Source of the DNA: Prostheceraeus crozeri
Taxonomy: Eukaryota > Platyhelminthes > Polycladida > Euryleptidae
Assembly: GCA_907163375.1 (NCBI GenBank)
Contig: CAJQUW010016926.1
Coordinates: 118,186-182,185, forward strand
Reading direction: 5' to 3'
DNA length: 64,000 bases
Shown here: positions 53,178 through 63,135 of the stretch, one piece after another
Numbering within the stretch: the first letter of the stretch is position 1
Layout of the letters: every line of letters begins with the position of its first letter
Made by a program: the position numbers and the translations under genes
Notes under the pieces: model-generated
What the model saw: only the letters and a program-made list of their open reading frames with translations
Database searches by the model: none
What the model was told of the DNA's origin: nothing

Positions 53178-53799
53178 CAGAACTTATCTGTTAAAATCGA
53201 ACTTTTATACTGTTAATGAGTTTGCTGTGCACGCAGTATACACTAACACCCACAGGTAATGTCCTGAGCAGACTGAATTTAGGCCTCACTGGGTTTATAT
53301 CACGACGGGCAGGACAGTACACTTGGCATCGATATTCTCATTTAGTCACTCTTGGCTATGTACTTGTAGACAGCTCGAGCAACTATTGTTTTATTCAACT
53401 ATTTTATTACTTTTGTACTTTTGGTAGACTTATTCAAAGTGTTTGTAAACAGTATGTGTGGATTAGAAGTACTAGAAAGGATTTGCTGCTCGCACTGAAT
53501 CTTGCTGAGACTGACGACTGCGAGCACTGCTGAGTAGAACTAGAGCATTGTCAATCTAAGGAATGATGGATTCTATGGATCAGTGCGCTAGATTAGCGCT
53601 GCTGTCAAATTCGTATGCAGCCCCCGATAAAATCAGCAATTCCTAGAATAAATAACCTATTCCAATTTCAATGAAGTCTGAATCGTGATTGAGTGCACCC
53701 GAGAACTCAAAATAAGCCCAGTTTTATGACGCCGAAATGGCAATACTATAAAGTGCTATCTTTATAACCGAAATAAAGTACTATCTGCATCGACGTGTC
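53178..53799. other. no gene supported
   Basis: A 105-residue frame at 53216-53533 has no recognisable domain or promoter. Confidence 0.5.
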
Positions 53800-54158
53800 T
53801 AACCCCCGTATGCACAGTCATCACTCACACTGAGTGGAAGTTTGCACTTAGCTGAGTGCGGATCAGATTGAGTGGCGATTTTCGTATTCACAGTCGTCAC
53901 TCAACCTCCACTCAGCTGAGTACGGCTTGGTGTGGCTGCGGTGATAATTTTGGCTCCATTCATGCTAGGATCGCGTCATAGCATATTTATAACTTCATTG
54001 ATAGACACTGATTTAACTGCGCAGTTGAAATCAGCCAATCAGCTAAAAGCGCTGATAGACAGTCCACACCACAGACGAGAAGGACGGGAGCTGCACGCGT
54101 GCTGACGTTGTATTCAGTATTGTCTAAAGTCAGTCTGCATGAGTGTACTTTCTTTGTA

Positions 54159-54521
54159 ATGGAAGGTGAGTGTGAAAGGAAGAAAACAAGATCGAAGCAG
54201 TTCTCTGATTGCGAGAAGGAAGTTCTTGTGGATCTAGTGCAAGCAAGCATAGATATAATTGAGTCAAAGGAATCCAACTCGAAGATGATCGCCAAGAAGG
54301 TCACAACTTGGGATCATATTACGGAAGATTTCAACAAGCAAAAGGAAGTCGTCAGGAGAACCAGCGCTCAACTAAAGAAGTGTTGGGAAAATATGAAATC
54401 GCGCGCAAAGATTGATGTTGCCACGGAAAAGCGAGAGCGGCGGAAAACTCGTGGTGGCCCTGATGAATGTCTGAATATAACTCATCCCATTTCCTCGCAA
54501 ATAATAGGCCTTCGCAAATGA
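54159..54521 (+). pseudogene. Harbinger SANT/Myb-like DNA-binding protein
   Basis: From the ATG at 54159 the protein has the Myb/SANT-like pattern KQFSDCEKEVLVDLVQASID, WDHITEDFN and QLKKCWENMKSRAK, followed by the usual RKTRGGP. In this superfamily the protein helps the transposase enter the nucleus and bind the ends. After 54480 the frame seems lost: the adjacent frame continues with NPLDNPYDEDASYSY, so a frameshift near the end is likely. A donor-like GGTAAGT lies near 54579. Confidence 0.75.
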
Positions 54522-54797
54522 ATCCGCTAGACAATCCATACGACGAAGATGCGTCGTACTCGTATCACAATATAAATGGTAAGTTTATCTCGTGTGGGTC
54601 TGATGTCTGTCAAGAATTATGATTATGTACATCGCACACTAGCAGGTAGGCATATTGCACGCCTGCATCACAGACGATCGAGTCTGTATTGCAGTTAGGG
54701 TTATTTCTCAGTAGTTTTAATGACGTGTTTCCCGTACGCAATGAGCTAGAGATTTGCTTTTACACGTATATTCCTAATTACGCGCTCTCATGTAGGC

Positions 54798-55358
54798 TCA
54801 ATAAATTTGAAATGCAATCGGTAGGTCCATTGGCTTCCAACCTTTTCGGTTGCGAAACAGTTCTGCATCAGGACCTCCAGGGCTTTGGATTGGTACGTGA
54901 GTGCAATCAATAGCGGCCATCACTTCGGGGAAGGAAGCGATTCTGTAAAAATCTCGCTCAATGATTGAACTCTCGACATCTGTCGGAAGTCTGATTAAAT
55001 TTGGTCTCAACATAGCAATAGCTCTTGTCATTCGTGAAACAATTCTACTCACAGTCGATTGACTCACTCAAAAAAGATCACCTTGCACAACTTGAAAAGA
55101 TCCTGTTGCAAAATAACGAAGACAAATAAGCATCGATAACAGAGGAGGGACAGGTAGCCCACGTACATTCTCGTCGCTGTCAAACGATGTTAAATCCAGC
55201 AGCTCTAGCACCATCTGTTTCGTCAAACGAAATCGCAGTTGAAATTCAGCTTCATCCATTATTTCAAGAGGATTCTGCGGATCTCTTAATAGGCGACCAG
55301 GTTTTCTATGATGCTCGTGAAGAAGTAGAATTTGTCGTGTGTGTCTTCTCGCAGTCAT
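54798..55358 (-). pseudogene. Harbinger transposase (HARBI1-like), one stop and truncated
   Basis: The minus-strand frame from 55358 reads an N-terminal helical region (DEAEFQLRFRLTKQMVLELL, RYFATGSFQ), GDLF, an in-frame TGA at 55068-55070, then VSQSTVSRIVSRM and MAAIDCTHVPIQSPG with the first catalytic Asp. After NRKGW the sequence loses the family pattern, so the second and third catalytic acids are missing. About 187 codons of a protein that is normally near 350 residues remain. Confidence 0.8.
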
Positions 55359-55765
55359 GATGTTAGAATAGATCGATTAACAATGATGTCGCTTATTCCA
55401 TGTTCTTAAGTATGCGACAACGACCACTTTATTTCTCACTCAATTTTTTGGGAAATCTGTGGGAATTCCTCATTGAGGGACGACTGTGCATACGAAACTG
55501 CCAACTGCACTCAATGAGCCACACTCAAAGAAGAACACTCAATGAGCTACACTCAATGTCGAAAGGTTCAAGCTGAGGGTCGACTGTGAATGCAAAATCT
55601 CACTCAGACCACATTCACACTCAGATTTTCATTTAAGTGATGTCTGTGCATGCGGGCATAAGTGTTATATTGGATGACTATACAACCTCCAAGTCATTTG
55701 CGTCACAGCATGGTCCACAGCAGGCACCGCACTGATATGGAAATTTCTTAAAACTCAAGTCTAAG

Positions 55766-55953
55766 GCCTCAGCCGCACTACGAGCTTTTTCAAACGTTTC
55801 CGAGCAAAGTGTTTTGCAGCAAATATGAAGTCATCATTGCAGCAGTTGTACACTGCCTCACTGCGAGCAAAGCAAACCAGAGCGCTTGACAGCTTGCGTA
55901 CATGCGTTTGCTCGGGACGCTCATGCTTGCTTTGCTTTCAGTGTGGCTGAGAC
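55766..55953. mobile_element. small MITE with GYCTCAGCCRCACT ends
   Basis: GCCTCAGCCGCACT at 55766 and, inverted, GTCTCAGCCACACT at 55953. Inner GAGCAAAG/CTTTGCTC phrases are also paired. No coding content. Confidence 0.55.
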
Positions 55954-56207
55954 TTTCTTTGCTCAAGTCTACCGGCACCGTGTTGGCAAAATAGATTTGT
56001 AGAGCTTTTAGTGTGTGGAAACAAAACGTGGATAGTTCAACTTGTCCATGAAGTCTTGTTTAATTTGCTCATCCGCAAAGTTCAAAATATTCGATGCGCA
56101 AAATACCATATTTTCGTATCCGCATCCCCGCGGATACAGATGCAGATTATCCACTCACAGGTACTCCGAATGAGTAAGAGTTCTCGATGAAGCGCAAAGA
56201 CGCTGAT

Positions 56208-57120
56208 AGTAGTAAGTAAATCTACACCACTGGACCGCGCAAGATGGCCGCCGTCGCTGACGTCCCCCCCTCCTGTCAGACGAGTCGGCCGTGGTCCGCC
56301 GCCGTGTTGCTTCGAGTCTGACGTCCCCCCCTCTGGCCCGACGACGTAGCGAGAAGTGGTTTGTGATGCGCTCTCCAGGTTGGCGTGGTGTGCCGGCCAG
56401 GTTGGCGTGGTGTGCCGGCCAGGTTGGGAGGGTGGAATGTCGGTGTCGGAGCTCACCTGAAAAAATCCTAAGTGTCAGAGTGACTTTGTATGGGCAAAAT
56501 TTTGAAAATTTTTCCAAAGTGTCGAATTTCGACCTGGGACCTTTACCAAAACATTTTTCATCAAATTTCACTGACCCTCCCCCGACAGCGATCTTCTAAT
56601 TTTGGTTCTAGTGGGTGGATTTTGTCTTATAGATACTCGTTTGAAAGAGGAGAAAAAACTGCTTGGTGACATTTTTGTTGCGAGTCAATCGGACCAGCCG
56701 TTCAAAAGTTAGAGCTGTTACAAGATTTCACGTCGGAGCTCACCTGAAAAATCCTAAGTGTCAGAGTGACTTTGTATGGACAAAATTTTAAAATTTTCCA
56801 AAGTGTCGCATTTCGACATGGGACCCTGACTAAAGTTTGTTTCATCAAATTTCACTGACCCCCCCGGCACCGATCTTCCAATTTCGGTTCTAGTGATCGT
56901 AGAAAGTCGTGCAATAGCTCGTTTGAAAGCTAAGAGTGAAACAAATTCAGTGAAAGAAACGGCTTGTTCATATCTGTCTTCGTTTAGATGTGAGACGCCA
57001 TTTAAGATTTGGGAGATTGGCGAAAAACGACAGAGTTAGAATTTCCCAAGAAACAGCTCCAGCGGGCGAATGAAGGCTCGGATTGGTAAACGGAGGCCAG
57101 ATTTGGAATCAGCTTGATGT
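56208..57120 (+). repeat. left terminal region of element 2 with repeats
   Basis: Two copies of a ~100-bp block (GTCGGAGCTCACCTGAAAAA ... CAAAGTGTCG) start near 56440 and 56733, about 295 bp apart. A 21-bp phrase (CCAGGTTGGCGTGGTGTGCCG) is repeated at about 56376-56430. The last 220 bp match element 1 at 3247-3470. Confidence 0.8.
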
Positions 57121-57164
57121 TATTGTCCAATGAGGATCATCATCCAATGAGAATCAAGCATTTC

Positions 57165-57344
57165 TATATAAATAGCGAGCCTTCCACAGTGAGAATCATT
57201 CCATCGTTGAATCACACGAGTGACGGACGCACATTTTCTCTCTCTCTCTCTCTCTATTCTATTATCCAACTAAAATAGTAAGTCGCTACTTCCCTCCCTC
57301 TCCTCCCTTGAACGTAAGCTTAATACAATCTTTTTCATTTTCAG
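57165..57344 (+). promoter_or_regulatory. TATA promoter and leader intron of the element 2 cassette
   Basis: TATATAAATAG lies at 57165-57175. A leader exon with a (CT)n run ends in ATA/GTAAGTCGC (donor at 57278). An acceptor TTTTTCATTTTCAG ends at 57344. The plan equals that of the matching cassette in element 1. Confidence 0.65.
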
Positions 57345-58049
57345 GCATCTACTCCATCTGCTGCACTAGTAGGACAAAATGGCGGTCAAACGTTACAAAG
57401 TTCGCTACGATCAGATCATCTACAACTGAGGCCAGTGGAAGAAACAACAAAGGTACATAATCCTACACCGCTACAGCGTAAATTTAAACAAGTCTTGCGT
57501 TATGACGATCATAGCGTAGTACTCCAAACGGGAATGCTCCCTTCCACGGATGTCAAGATAATGCGCAATCAGTATGGGGACTACATACTGATCCCCGTGG
57601 GTCCGTACATTCGCCGCCAACTTGATATTATTGAGGAGTACGTGACATTAAATATGGACATTCCTACTCCTCTTGCTCAAGAGTGGAAGGCGAGAGATGA
57701 CAAGGATACTCCCTATAGAAAGATTTGGGATGGTAATCACATTTGCCTACCGGTATCACATTGGTGCACTTACTATAAGAAGGAGGGAGATCATTCAACA
57801 TCCATCACATGCGACGAGCTCGGAGAAGGTACTTGGGATATCCTTTCCGAAGTGAATGGGCTATATTATGGTCGGCACAAGGATAATAAAATAGCCTCGC
57901 TCTCCATGCATATGGAATCCATCCTATATATTCCAAAACCACCCAACGTGGATGACATAATTGATCAAATCCTTAACAGCAGTGGTACGAAGCGCAAGTC
58001 GGAGAAGAATGCTGTCTCAAAACGCAAATCAAAGAAGGAGAATTACTAG
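57345..58049 (+). CDS. family A protein, element 2 copy (cassette member)
   Basis: The open frame from the acceptor reads ASTPSAALVGQN, parallel to the start of the element 1 copy. It continues with YILIPVGPYIRRQLDIIEEY, MDIPTPLAQEW, and a C-terminal core NGLYYGRHKDNKIASLSMHM. It ends in a Lys/Arg-rich tail, probably a nuclear signal. Similarity to the copy at 17175-17903 is clear but not close. The function is unknown. Confidence 0.72.
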   Translation, partial: ASTPSAALVGQNGGQTLQSSLRSDHLQLRPVEETTKVHNPTPLQRKFKQVLRYDDHSVVLQTGMLPSTDVKIMRNQYGDYILIPVGPYIRRQLDIIEEYVTLNMDIPTPLAQEWKARDDKDTPYRKIWDGNHICLPVSHWCTYYKKEGDHSTSITCDELGEGTWDILSEVNGLYYGRHKDNKIASLSMHMESILYIPKPPNVDDIIDQILNSSGTKRKSEKNAVSKRKSKKENY

Positions 58050-58242
58050 TCCTTTCCTAACTCTACCCTGTGACAATTCGCTTATGTGCTTTGAGTGTCG
58101 TAGACGTGGTCTTATTAGATACATTTTTCTTCTTCGTTGCCATCATATCATTTGTGTATTTTGTCGTGAAAAGCATCGATGTATTCTTCATTTTGTAATA
58201 TGTTATAGAACGTTTCCTTAGATGTGTAAATTTCCGTTTTAG
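58050..58242 (+). CDS. small zinc-binding protein, element 2 copy
   Basis: Directly after family A the sequence reads CDNSLMCFECRRRGLIRYI and RCHHIICVFCREKHRC. This is the same CxxC and CHHxxCxxC arrangement as in element 1, in the same frame relation to family A. It ends before an acceptor-like TTCCGTTTTAG at 58242. Confidence 0.55.
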
Positions 58243-58790
58243 GCTTCTATCATCATTTTTATGGATTGTGAGGGTGAACCTGTACAGGAGCTCAGTGCTA
58301 TTGCTATGAACAATTGGACATATCAGATTGTTAGTGTCTATCATCAACATGCCAACTGCGATCCCAATGTTGATCAATGGGCGAGAAAACACATTCATGG
58401 ACTTAATCTGAAATATTTGCAAGACTATGGCTTTTCTTGTGAGAGTGCTCTTCTTATTGACTTTAAACGATGGTTAGCTGCTTTCAATGTTATACGCATC
58501 TTTTGTAATAATCCTGGTAAGGAGAGGAAAGTATTTCCTATTTAATCATTGATGATATTTTGCTCCCACCTTGGGATAGTAGAGTGAATCAACATTACCA
58601 TGAAGTCACGAAACGTTTTAAGGATTTGTGTGTTCCTATTTTGTCTGTTCGTTGTAGTAGCTACGTTCATAACCAATGCTTCTTTCCTCTTTACCTCAAC
58701 ACTGCCAAAGTCCTGTATGGTTATCATTGCTCGCTGTATGATAGTTACCAGCTGTATCTATTTTATCTCTTTCAAACCATTGATTTATAA
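58243..58790 (+). CDS. DEDDh-type exonuclease-like region, element 2 copy
   Basis: After the acceptor the sequence reads IIIFMDCEGEPVQELSAIAM (motif I with DxE), RKHIHGLNLKYLQDYG, and at the end HCSLYDSYQLYLFYL, which fits H-x4-D. The parallel with 16438-17001 is strong at both ends and weaker in the middle. The region is part of a fossil element and is not fully open. Confidence 0.55.
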
Positions 58791-58877
58791 TGCATGCTTG
58801 TTACAGTTATTCAATAAATGTTACTATGAGAAGAGTTGTTGTTTTCATGCAATGGATGGGTTAGATAAAGGGCGATC

Positions 58878-59288
58878 ATGTCTTTCTCAAACGACTGCGG
58901 AACATTACATTTTCATAGGCAAAGTTTAAAAGGAGCTGTTCAAGATTATGTGATAAATTTTCATAAAGATGAGACCGACATCGAAGCAGTGGTCGATGAT
59001 GCTAGCACTCTATTTCTAGAGTTAATGAATACATTCTCTGATAGCATTGTCATGGCGCGATTAGTTGCGAAAATTAAGTTTAGTCATTTTGGAAAGGAAG
59101 AGGTGGAAAGTCGCTCTTTCCATTTTGCTTCTTATTCAATGGAAGTGGTAGATCACCCCGAAGAATTTTTTAAAAGACATATGATAAAAATTGCTGAACG
59201 TCTTAACGCATTTAACCATCATGGTAGCAGTCTAGTGATTGAAGCGATTTCAGATATTCACATTCAACTTTCTATAAAGAAAAATTGA
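58878..59288 (+). CDS. family B protein, element 2 copy
   Basis: About 136 residues with the landmarks CGTLHFHRQSLKGAVQDYV, ARLVAKIKFSHF, FHFASYSME, EEFFKRHMIKIAERL and ISDIHIQLS. It is closest to the copy at 18486-18923 and closes the four-gene cassette. It is homologous to the N-terminal domain of the element 1 polymerase. Confidence 0.8.
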   Translation: MSFSNDCGTLHFHRQSLKGAVQDYVINFHKDETDIEAVVDDASTLFLELMNTFSDSIVMARLVAKIKFSHFGKEEVESRSFHFASYSMEVVDHPEEFFKRHMIKIAERLNAFNHHGSSLVIEAISDIHIQLSIKKN

Positions 59289-59290
59289 AA

Positions 59291-59614
59291 ATGCAGTGGT
59301 ACTTGATTGTAGCACAACTGGTTTTCGAGCTATGCCTGCTCACTCTCGAAGTATATTCCTTCTGTACATGTGTCTATTATTTAGAAAAGGCTAGCAAATT
59401 CATATCTTCAAAAAGACTTGCTATAGACATCAGTAACGGTGAAACTATGTGTTGCGATGTATGTAAGCGAAAGGATGGAAATGAAAAGCGCATCTTCAAG
59501 ATATGTAAGCATGCTTTTTGTCAACGCTGTTTCATACGTAATTGCATTCAACTTTGCAAATGTAACCACTGTGATATTGCTCATTTCGAGTGTCACTTAT
59601 GCCGCAATAGTTAG
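59291..59614 (+). CDS. membrane-anchored RING-like protein
   Basis: The ATG at 59291 starts a hydrophobic N-terminal segment of about 25-30 residues (WYLIVAQLVFELCLLTL), likely a membrane anchor. The C-terminal 60 residues hold CCDVCKRKDG, KICKHAFCQRCFIRNC and CNHC...CHLC, a RING-like Cys/His pattern. RING proteins with one membrane helix are often ubiquitin ligases; in a virus-like element it could act on host proteins, but this is inference. There is no counterpart in element 1. Confidence 0.55.
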   Translation: MQWYLIVAQLVFELCLLTLEVYSFCTCVYYLEKASKFISSKRLAIDISNGETMCCDVCKRKDGNEKRIFKICKHAFCQRCFIRNCIQLCKCNHCDIAHFECHLCRNS

Positions 59615-59665
59615 TACCTATGCAAATGTGGTAAAGACAGGTTTTAGCAAAGACTAACACGGAAA

Positions 59666-60031
59666 ATGGCGAAACGTAAAATGACGAAACGTAAAAGTCA
59701 AAAGTCTTCAAATTTTTCTTCAGCCATTCAAGCTCTCCGACGAATGAAAGCAAATCAGCGATACAATGCTATACGACATGCTAACGATAAATTCATTCGT
59801 GAAATTATTTCTCATGTGAGAAAGTTGAGGACGAAGAAATTAGCACCAAAACAACGAAAGTTACTTAAGCGATATGCTACGAAATTGCGTTTCATCTCCA
59901 ATCCTAAAGTCACCCTTCAAAGAAAGAGGGAAACTCTAACACAAAAGGGCGGTTTCCTTTCAGCAATACTTCCAATGATAGCTCCTGCCGTGGGCAACCT
60001 ATTGGGTAATATCTTTGGCTCTAGACGTTAA
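59666..60031 (+). CDS. basic core-like protein with hydrophobic C-terminus
   Basis: About 121 residues. The first 95 are very rich in Lys and Arg. They are followed by TLTQKGGFLSAILPMIAPAV and GNLLGNIFGSRR. A basic body with a QKGGFL-type hydrophobic end is a recurring small protein of Polintons and related adenovirus-like elements, probably a DNA-bound core or minor virion component. It is followed directly by the ATPase. Confidence 0.65.
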   Translation: MAKRKMTKRKSQKSSNFSSAIQALRRMKANQRYNAIRHANDKFIREIISHVRKLRTKKLAPKQRKLLKRYATKLRFISNPKVTLQRKRETLTQKGGFLSAILPMIAPAVGNLLGNIFGSRR

Positions 60032-60062
60032 TTATGCAAATGTTGAATCTCAAAGTAATATA

Positions 60063-60660
60063 ATGGATTTCAGACTTCAATGTGATAAAGTTCTGACTGT
60101 ATCAGGTCCATCTCATGCAGGTAAAACTGTTTTCACGCTGAATTTATTGGATAAAAGAAGGGAGTTGTTTAAGGAACCTATCAATCGAGTGATTTGGTGT
60201 TATGGTATTTATCAACCGTCGCTGTTTCAGGAATTGCAAAGTCGCAACTTTATTCGACATGAAGGAATTATTCCGGTGGATAAACTTCAGTCTAATGATG
60301 TTGTTGTATTGGATGATTTATTAAAAGAAAGTAAGAATTCCAAAGATGTTACAGATATGTTCACTCGCGCAGCACATCATAAAAGGTGCTTTATCATCTA
60401 TATCACACAAAATTTGTTTCCTGATGGAAAAGAAGCTCGTACACGAAACCTGAATACACACTATTATGCTATTTTCAAGAATCCGCGAGATAAAAGTCAA
60501 TTTGAAATTTATCGCGACAAGTTGCACCCAGAGGATCAAAAGCCTTGATTGAAATTTTTCAAGCAGCTACTGAAAAACCACACGGTTACTTATTCATTGA
60601 CTTTACGCAAGAGTGTCCGGAAGAATTTAGATTTCGAAGTGATATTTTGAAAACTCCATG
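60063..60660 (+). CDS. packaging ATPase (FtsK/HerA type)
   Basis: The first in-frame Met is at 60063 (MDFRLQCDKVLTVSG). Walker A is SGPSHAGKTVF, Walker B is DVVVLDDLL, and a polar sensor-like strand IYITQNLF follows, as in the A32-like packaging ATPases of Polintons, adintoviruses and large DNA viruses. It would pump the element's DNA into a capsid. The C-terminal part is less clear. It is a fossil gene within element 2. Confidence 0.85.
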
Positions 60661-60674
60661 ATTATCTACAAACT

Positions 60675-61367
60675 ATGAGTTCTTATTCTCGCATGATTGT
60701 TATTCCTCAGGATGAATATGTACAATTGACTGCCATGCAGCAAGTAAAGCAACCTCTTGCAAATCAAATGTATAGGAAAGAAATAGATTATCAGCAAAAT
60801 GTTCACATCAAAGATCCACATCGTGCTGTATTATTACAATCGGAAACTGTTGAGCAATTGAAAAACTTGAAGAATAAGATGCGTGACTCTGTATCGACTG
60901 CTACACCTTTAGCATCTCGCGCACATGCCATATCTCTTTTCAATAGTATTGAACCCCCATCTCAATGTAAATGATAGAGGAGAAATCATTACAGATGAAA
61001 ATAAAGTGATTGATGCTTCACGTTATGAAGACTTGATTCAGTATGCGACACGTAGAAAGCGCCGTCAGGGCTATGTTCCACCTGGTTGGTCATACTTTCT
61101 AAACTATTGAAAAAGCATAATGTGCCAAAATTTGCTTTGAATAATGAGACATTGAAAGAACTTGATTCAACAGTGGCTACTGCTCCAATGCTTCAGACGA
61201 TGAAAATGCCAACAAATTGGTTTAAGACGTCACCTGCTACATCTTCTCCCACACTCACTAAGCAAACAAGAGGAAGAACTCGACGTAGATCTACGCCACC
61301 ACTAAAACTAGTGAAAGGAAAACGTAAAACAGCTCCTCCTAGGAAATACATGTTCTCAGACTATTAA
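60675..61367 (+). pseudogene. conserved Polinton protein of unknown function (region)
   Basis: Segments such as RMIVIPQDEYVQL near the start, VNDRGEIITDENKVID and RYEDLIQYATRRKRR in the middle, and PPGW then KKHNVPKFALNN resemble a protein commonly found next to the ATPase in Polintons. That protein has an N-terminal IPxxxY motif and a later basic stretch before PPGW. The last part is basic and Thr/Pro-rich. Not whole. Confidence 0.5.
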
Positions 61368-61368
61368 T

Positions 61369-61584
61369 ATGAAGCAGATGTGTTGCCTGCCATGTAATGA
61401 GCCGCCAGAGGTGAATGTCGTTGTCACTTGCACTTGCTGCGCCAGCTCTCATAATGAAACCCCTAAGCAATGTGAACACGATCGCAAAACCGCTAAAGCT
61501 AAATGCTGCAGTTGTTGTAAATGTAGAAAGGCAAGAAAACAAAAAGATGAGAAGGAGGAAAAAGAGTCAGTCGTCATCGACTGA
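61369..61584 (+). CDS. small Cys-rich protein
   Basis: 71 residues with 14 Cys in the first 52 (MCCLPC, CTCCASSH, CCSCCKCRK), then a Lys/Glu-rich tail. The pattern suggests metal binding but matches no family I recognise. It overlaps the start of the integrase region in another frame, so it may be incidental. Confidence 0.35.
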   Translation: MKQMCCLPCNEPPEVNVVVTCTCCASSHNETPKQCEHDRKTAKAKCCSCCKCRKARKQKDEKEEKESVVID

Positions 61585-62634
61585 ACGTTTGAAGTCAATC
61601 TATTATGATGTAAAACATCCGGCAGGATTTGCATCTATCAAGAAATTATCAAAAAGCGAGTGGTCTTCCACAATCACAAGTGAAACGATGGTTAAAGGGT
61701 CAGGCTACCTATACACTCCACAAACAAGCGAAAAAGAAGTACCGCACCCGCCATTATATTGTTCATGACATCGATGAACAGTGGCAAGCAGATTTGTGCG
61801 ATGTCGCCTCCATTTCAAAACATAACTCGGGCAATAATTTTATTTTAACCGTCATTGATATTTTCTCGCGTTATGCGTGGGCTCAACCTTTAAAACTAAA
61901 GAAGGGAAAGGAGTAGCAAAAGCATTCCAAACAATTTTTCGAGAAGGTCGCATTCCAAAAAGAATTCAGAGTGATCAAGGAAAAGAGTTTGAAAATCAGC
62001 ATGTGAGAAGATTATTTGAGAGGCATGACATTGAGTTGTTTAGTGTAAAGAGTGCTTATAAAGCTGCATCGTTGAACGTTTTAATCGCACATTAAAAAAT
62101 CGCTTGTGGCGACATTTTACTGCCAACTTGACACAAAATTGGACAAAGGTTCTACAAGATACACTCCATGCCTACAATCACTCTATCCATCGTTCTATTG
62201 GACTCAGACCAGTAGATGTAAATGCTGACAATGTAGATAAAGTGCGCGAATCATTCCAACGTAAACGCACTCATGTGAAAAGTGATGTGAAAATTGGTGA
62301 TAAAGTTCGTATCTCAAAAGTGAAAAGTGTTTTTGCTAAAGGGTACCTCCCGAATTGGACAGAGGAGGTATTTACAGTATCAAGGATTACTCAAAAAGAC
62401 TCTCCCACCACCTACAAGTTGAAAGATTACGATAACGAAGAAATTGAGGGTAGCTTTTACCGCGATGAGATTGAGGTAGTCACTGAAAGTGAAACATATT
62501 TGGTAGAGAAAATCATTCGATGTAAAAAACGGCAAGGTGAAGAATGGTGTCTTGTTAAATGGACTGGTTATCCTTCAAGTATGAACTCTTGGATGCGTCG
62601 TGCCGACATCTTTCATCTAAGTGATCGACAGTGA
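61585..62634 (+). pseudogene. retrovirus-type integrase with chromodomain (region)
   Basis: This is the Polinton integrase of the DDE superfamily. EQWQADLCDVASISK carries the first catalytic Asp, IQSDQGKEFENQHVRRLF the second, and Glu follows in the expected segment. The C-terminal part has the DKVRISK SH3-like strand block and a chromodomain (YLVEKIIRCKK, WCLVKWTGYPSSMNSWM). It would insert the element with a 6-bp duplication. The region is in several pieces. Element 1 has no counterpart. Confidence 0.85.
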
Positions 62635-62675
62635 TTCATGCAAAGTTGTAACTAACAATGTTTAGGGTTTGAGCT

Positions 62676-62996
62676 ATGAATCCAACTGCCTCATTTTATT
62701 CACGACCCTCCTATGTAAGTGGTGGAGGACAAATTTACATCGGCGCTCGCCGCCAACGCGAAGGTAGCATACTTGGTGCACTGAAATCTGCTGTAGCACC
62801 TCTCATATCCAATGTCGGAAGATCTTTAAAACGAAATGTTTTAAGTAATGCCGTTGGCTTTGCTGGTGATGTTGCTAGTGATCTTTCCAGAGGTATAAGT
62901 TTTAAGAGCAGTTTGTTGAATCGTGGGAAGGAACGCGGTTTAAAAACATTGAAGCAGACCTTTGCTGGTGTTACTCAAAGGAAAGAAATCGCCTAA
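62676..62996 (+). CDS. minor capsid-like protein
   Basis: 106 residues starting MNPTASFYSRPSYVSGGG. They contain QREGSILGALKSAVAPLISN and a glycine- and basic-rich remainder, a pattern seen in the small protein placed just before the capsid gene in Polintons. A short basic stretch with KRHSRKRRRG and KRRRCYNF follows at 63030-63132. Confidence 0.55.
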   Translation: MNPTASFYSRPSYVSGGGQIYIGARRQREGSILGALKSAVAPLISNVGRSLKRNVLSNAVGFAGDVASDLSRGISFKSSLLNRGKERGLKTLKQTFAGVTQRKEIA

Positions 62997-63135
62997 ACGA
63001 ATGAAATAAAGGAAGAAGGAAACATCGCGGAGCTGGTAAGGTGCGATCTTCAGTCAAAAGGCATTCACGCAAACGTCGCAGAGGCTCTAATCATTCATCA
63101 GGCGCTAAACGACGACGCTGCTATAACTTTTAATC

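Larger units (their letters stand above)
53803..55658. mobile_element. Harbinger (PIF) element with TAA duplication
   Basis: TAA at 53800-53802 and 55659-55661 flanks inverted ends CCCCCGTATGCACAGTCATC and, inverted, TGCCCGCATGCACAGACATC. The 3-bp TAA duplication and the pair of divergent genes (SANT/Myb-like on plus, transposase on minus) are typical. Both genes are damaged. ACTCAGCTGAGT-like and ACTCAATGAG-like phrases repeat inside both ends. Confidence 0.88.
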
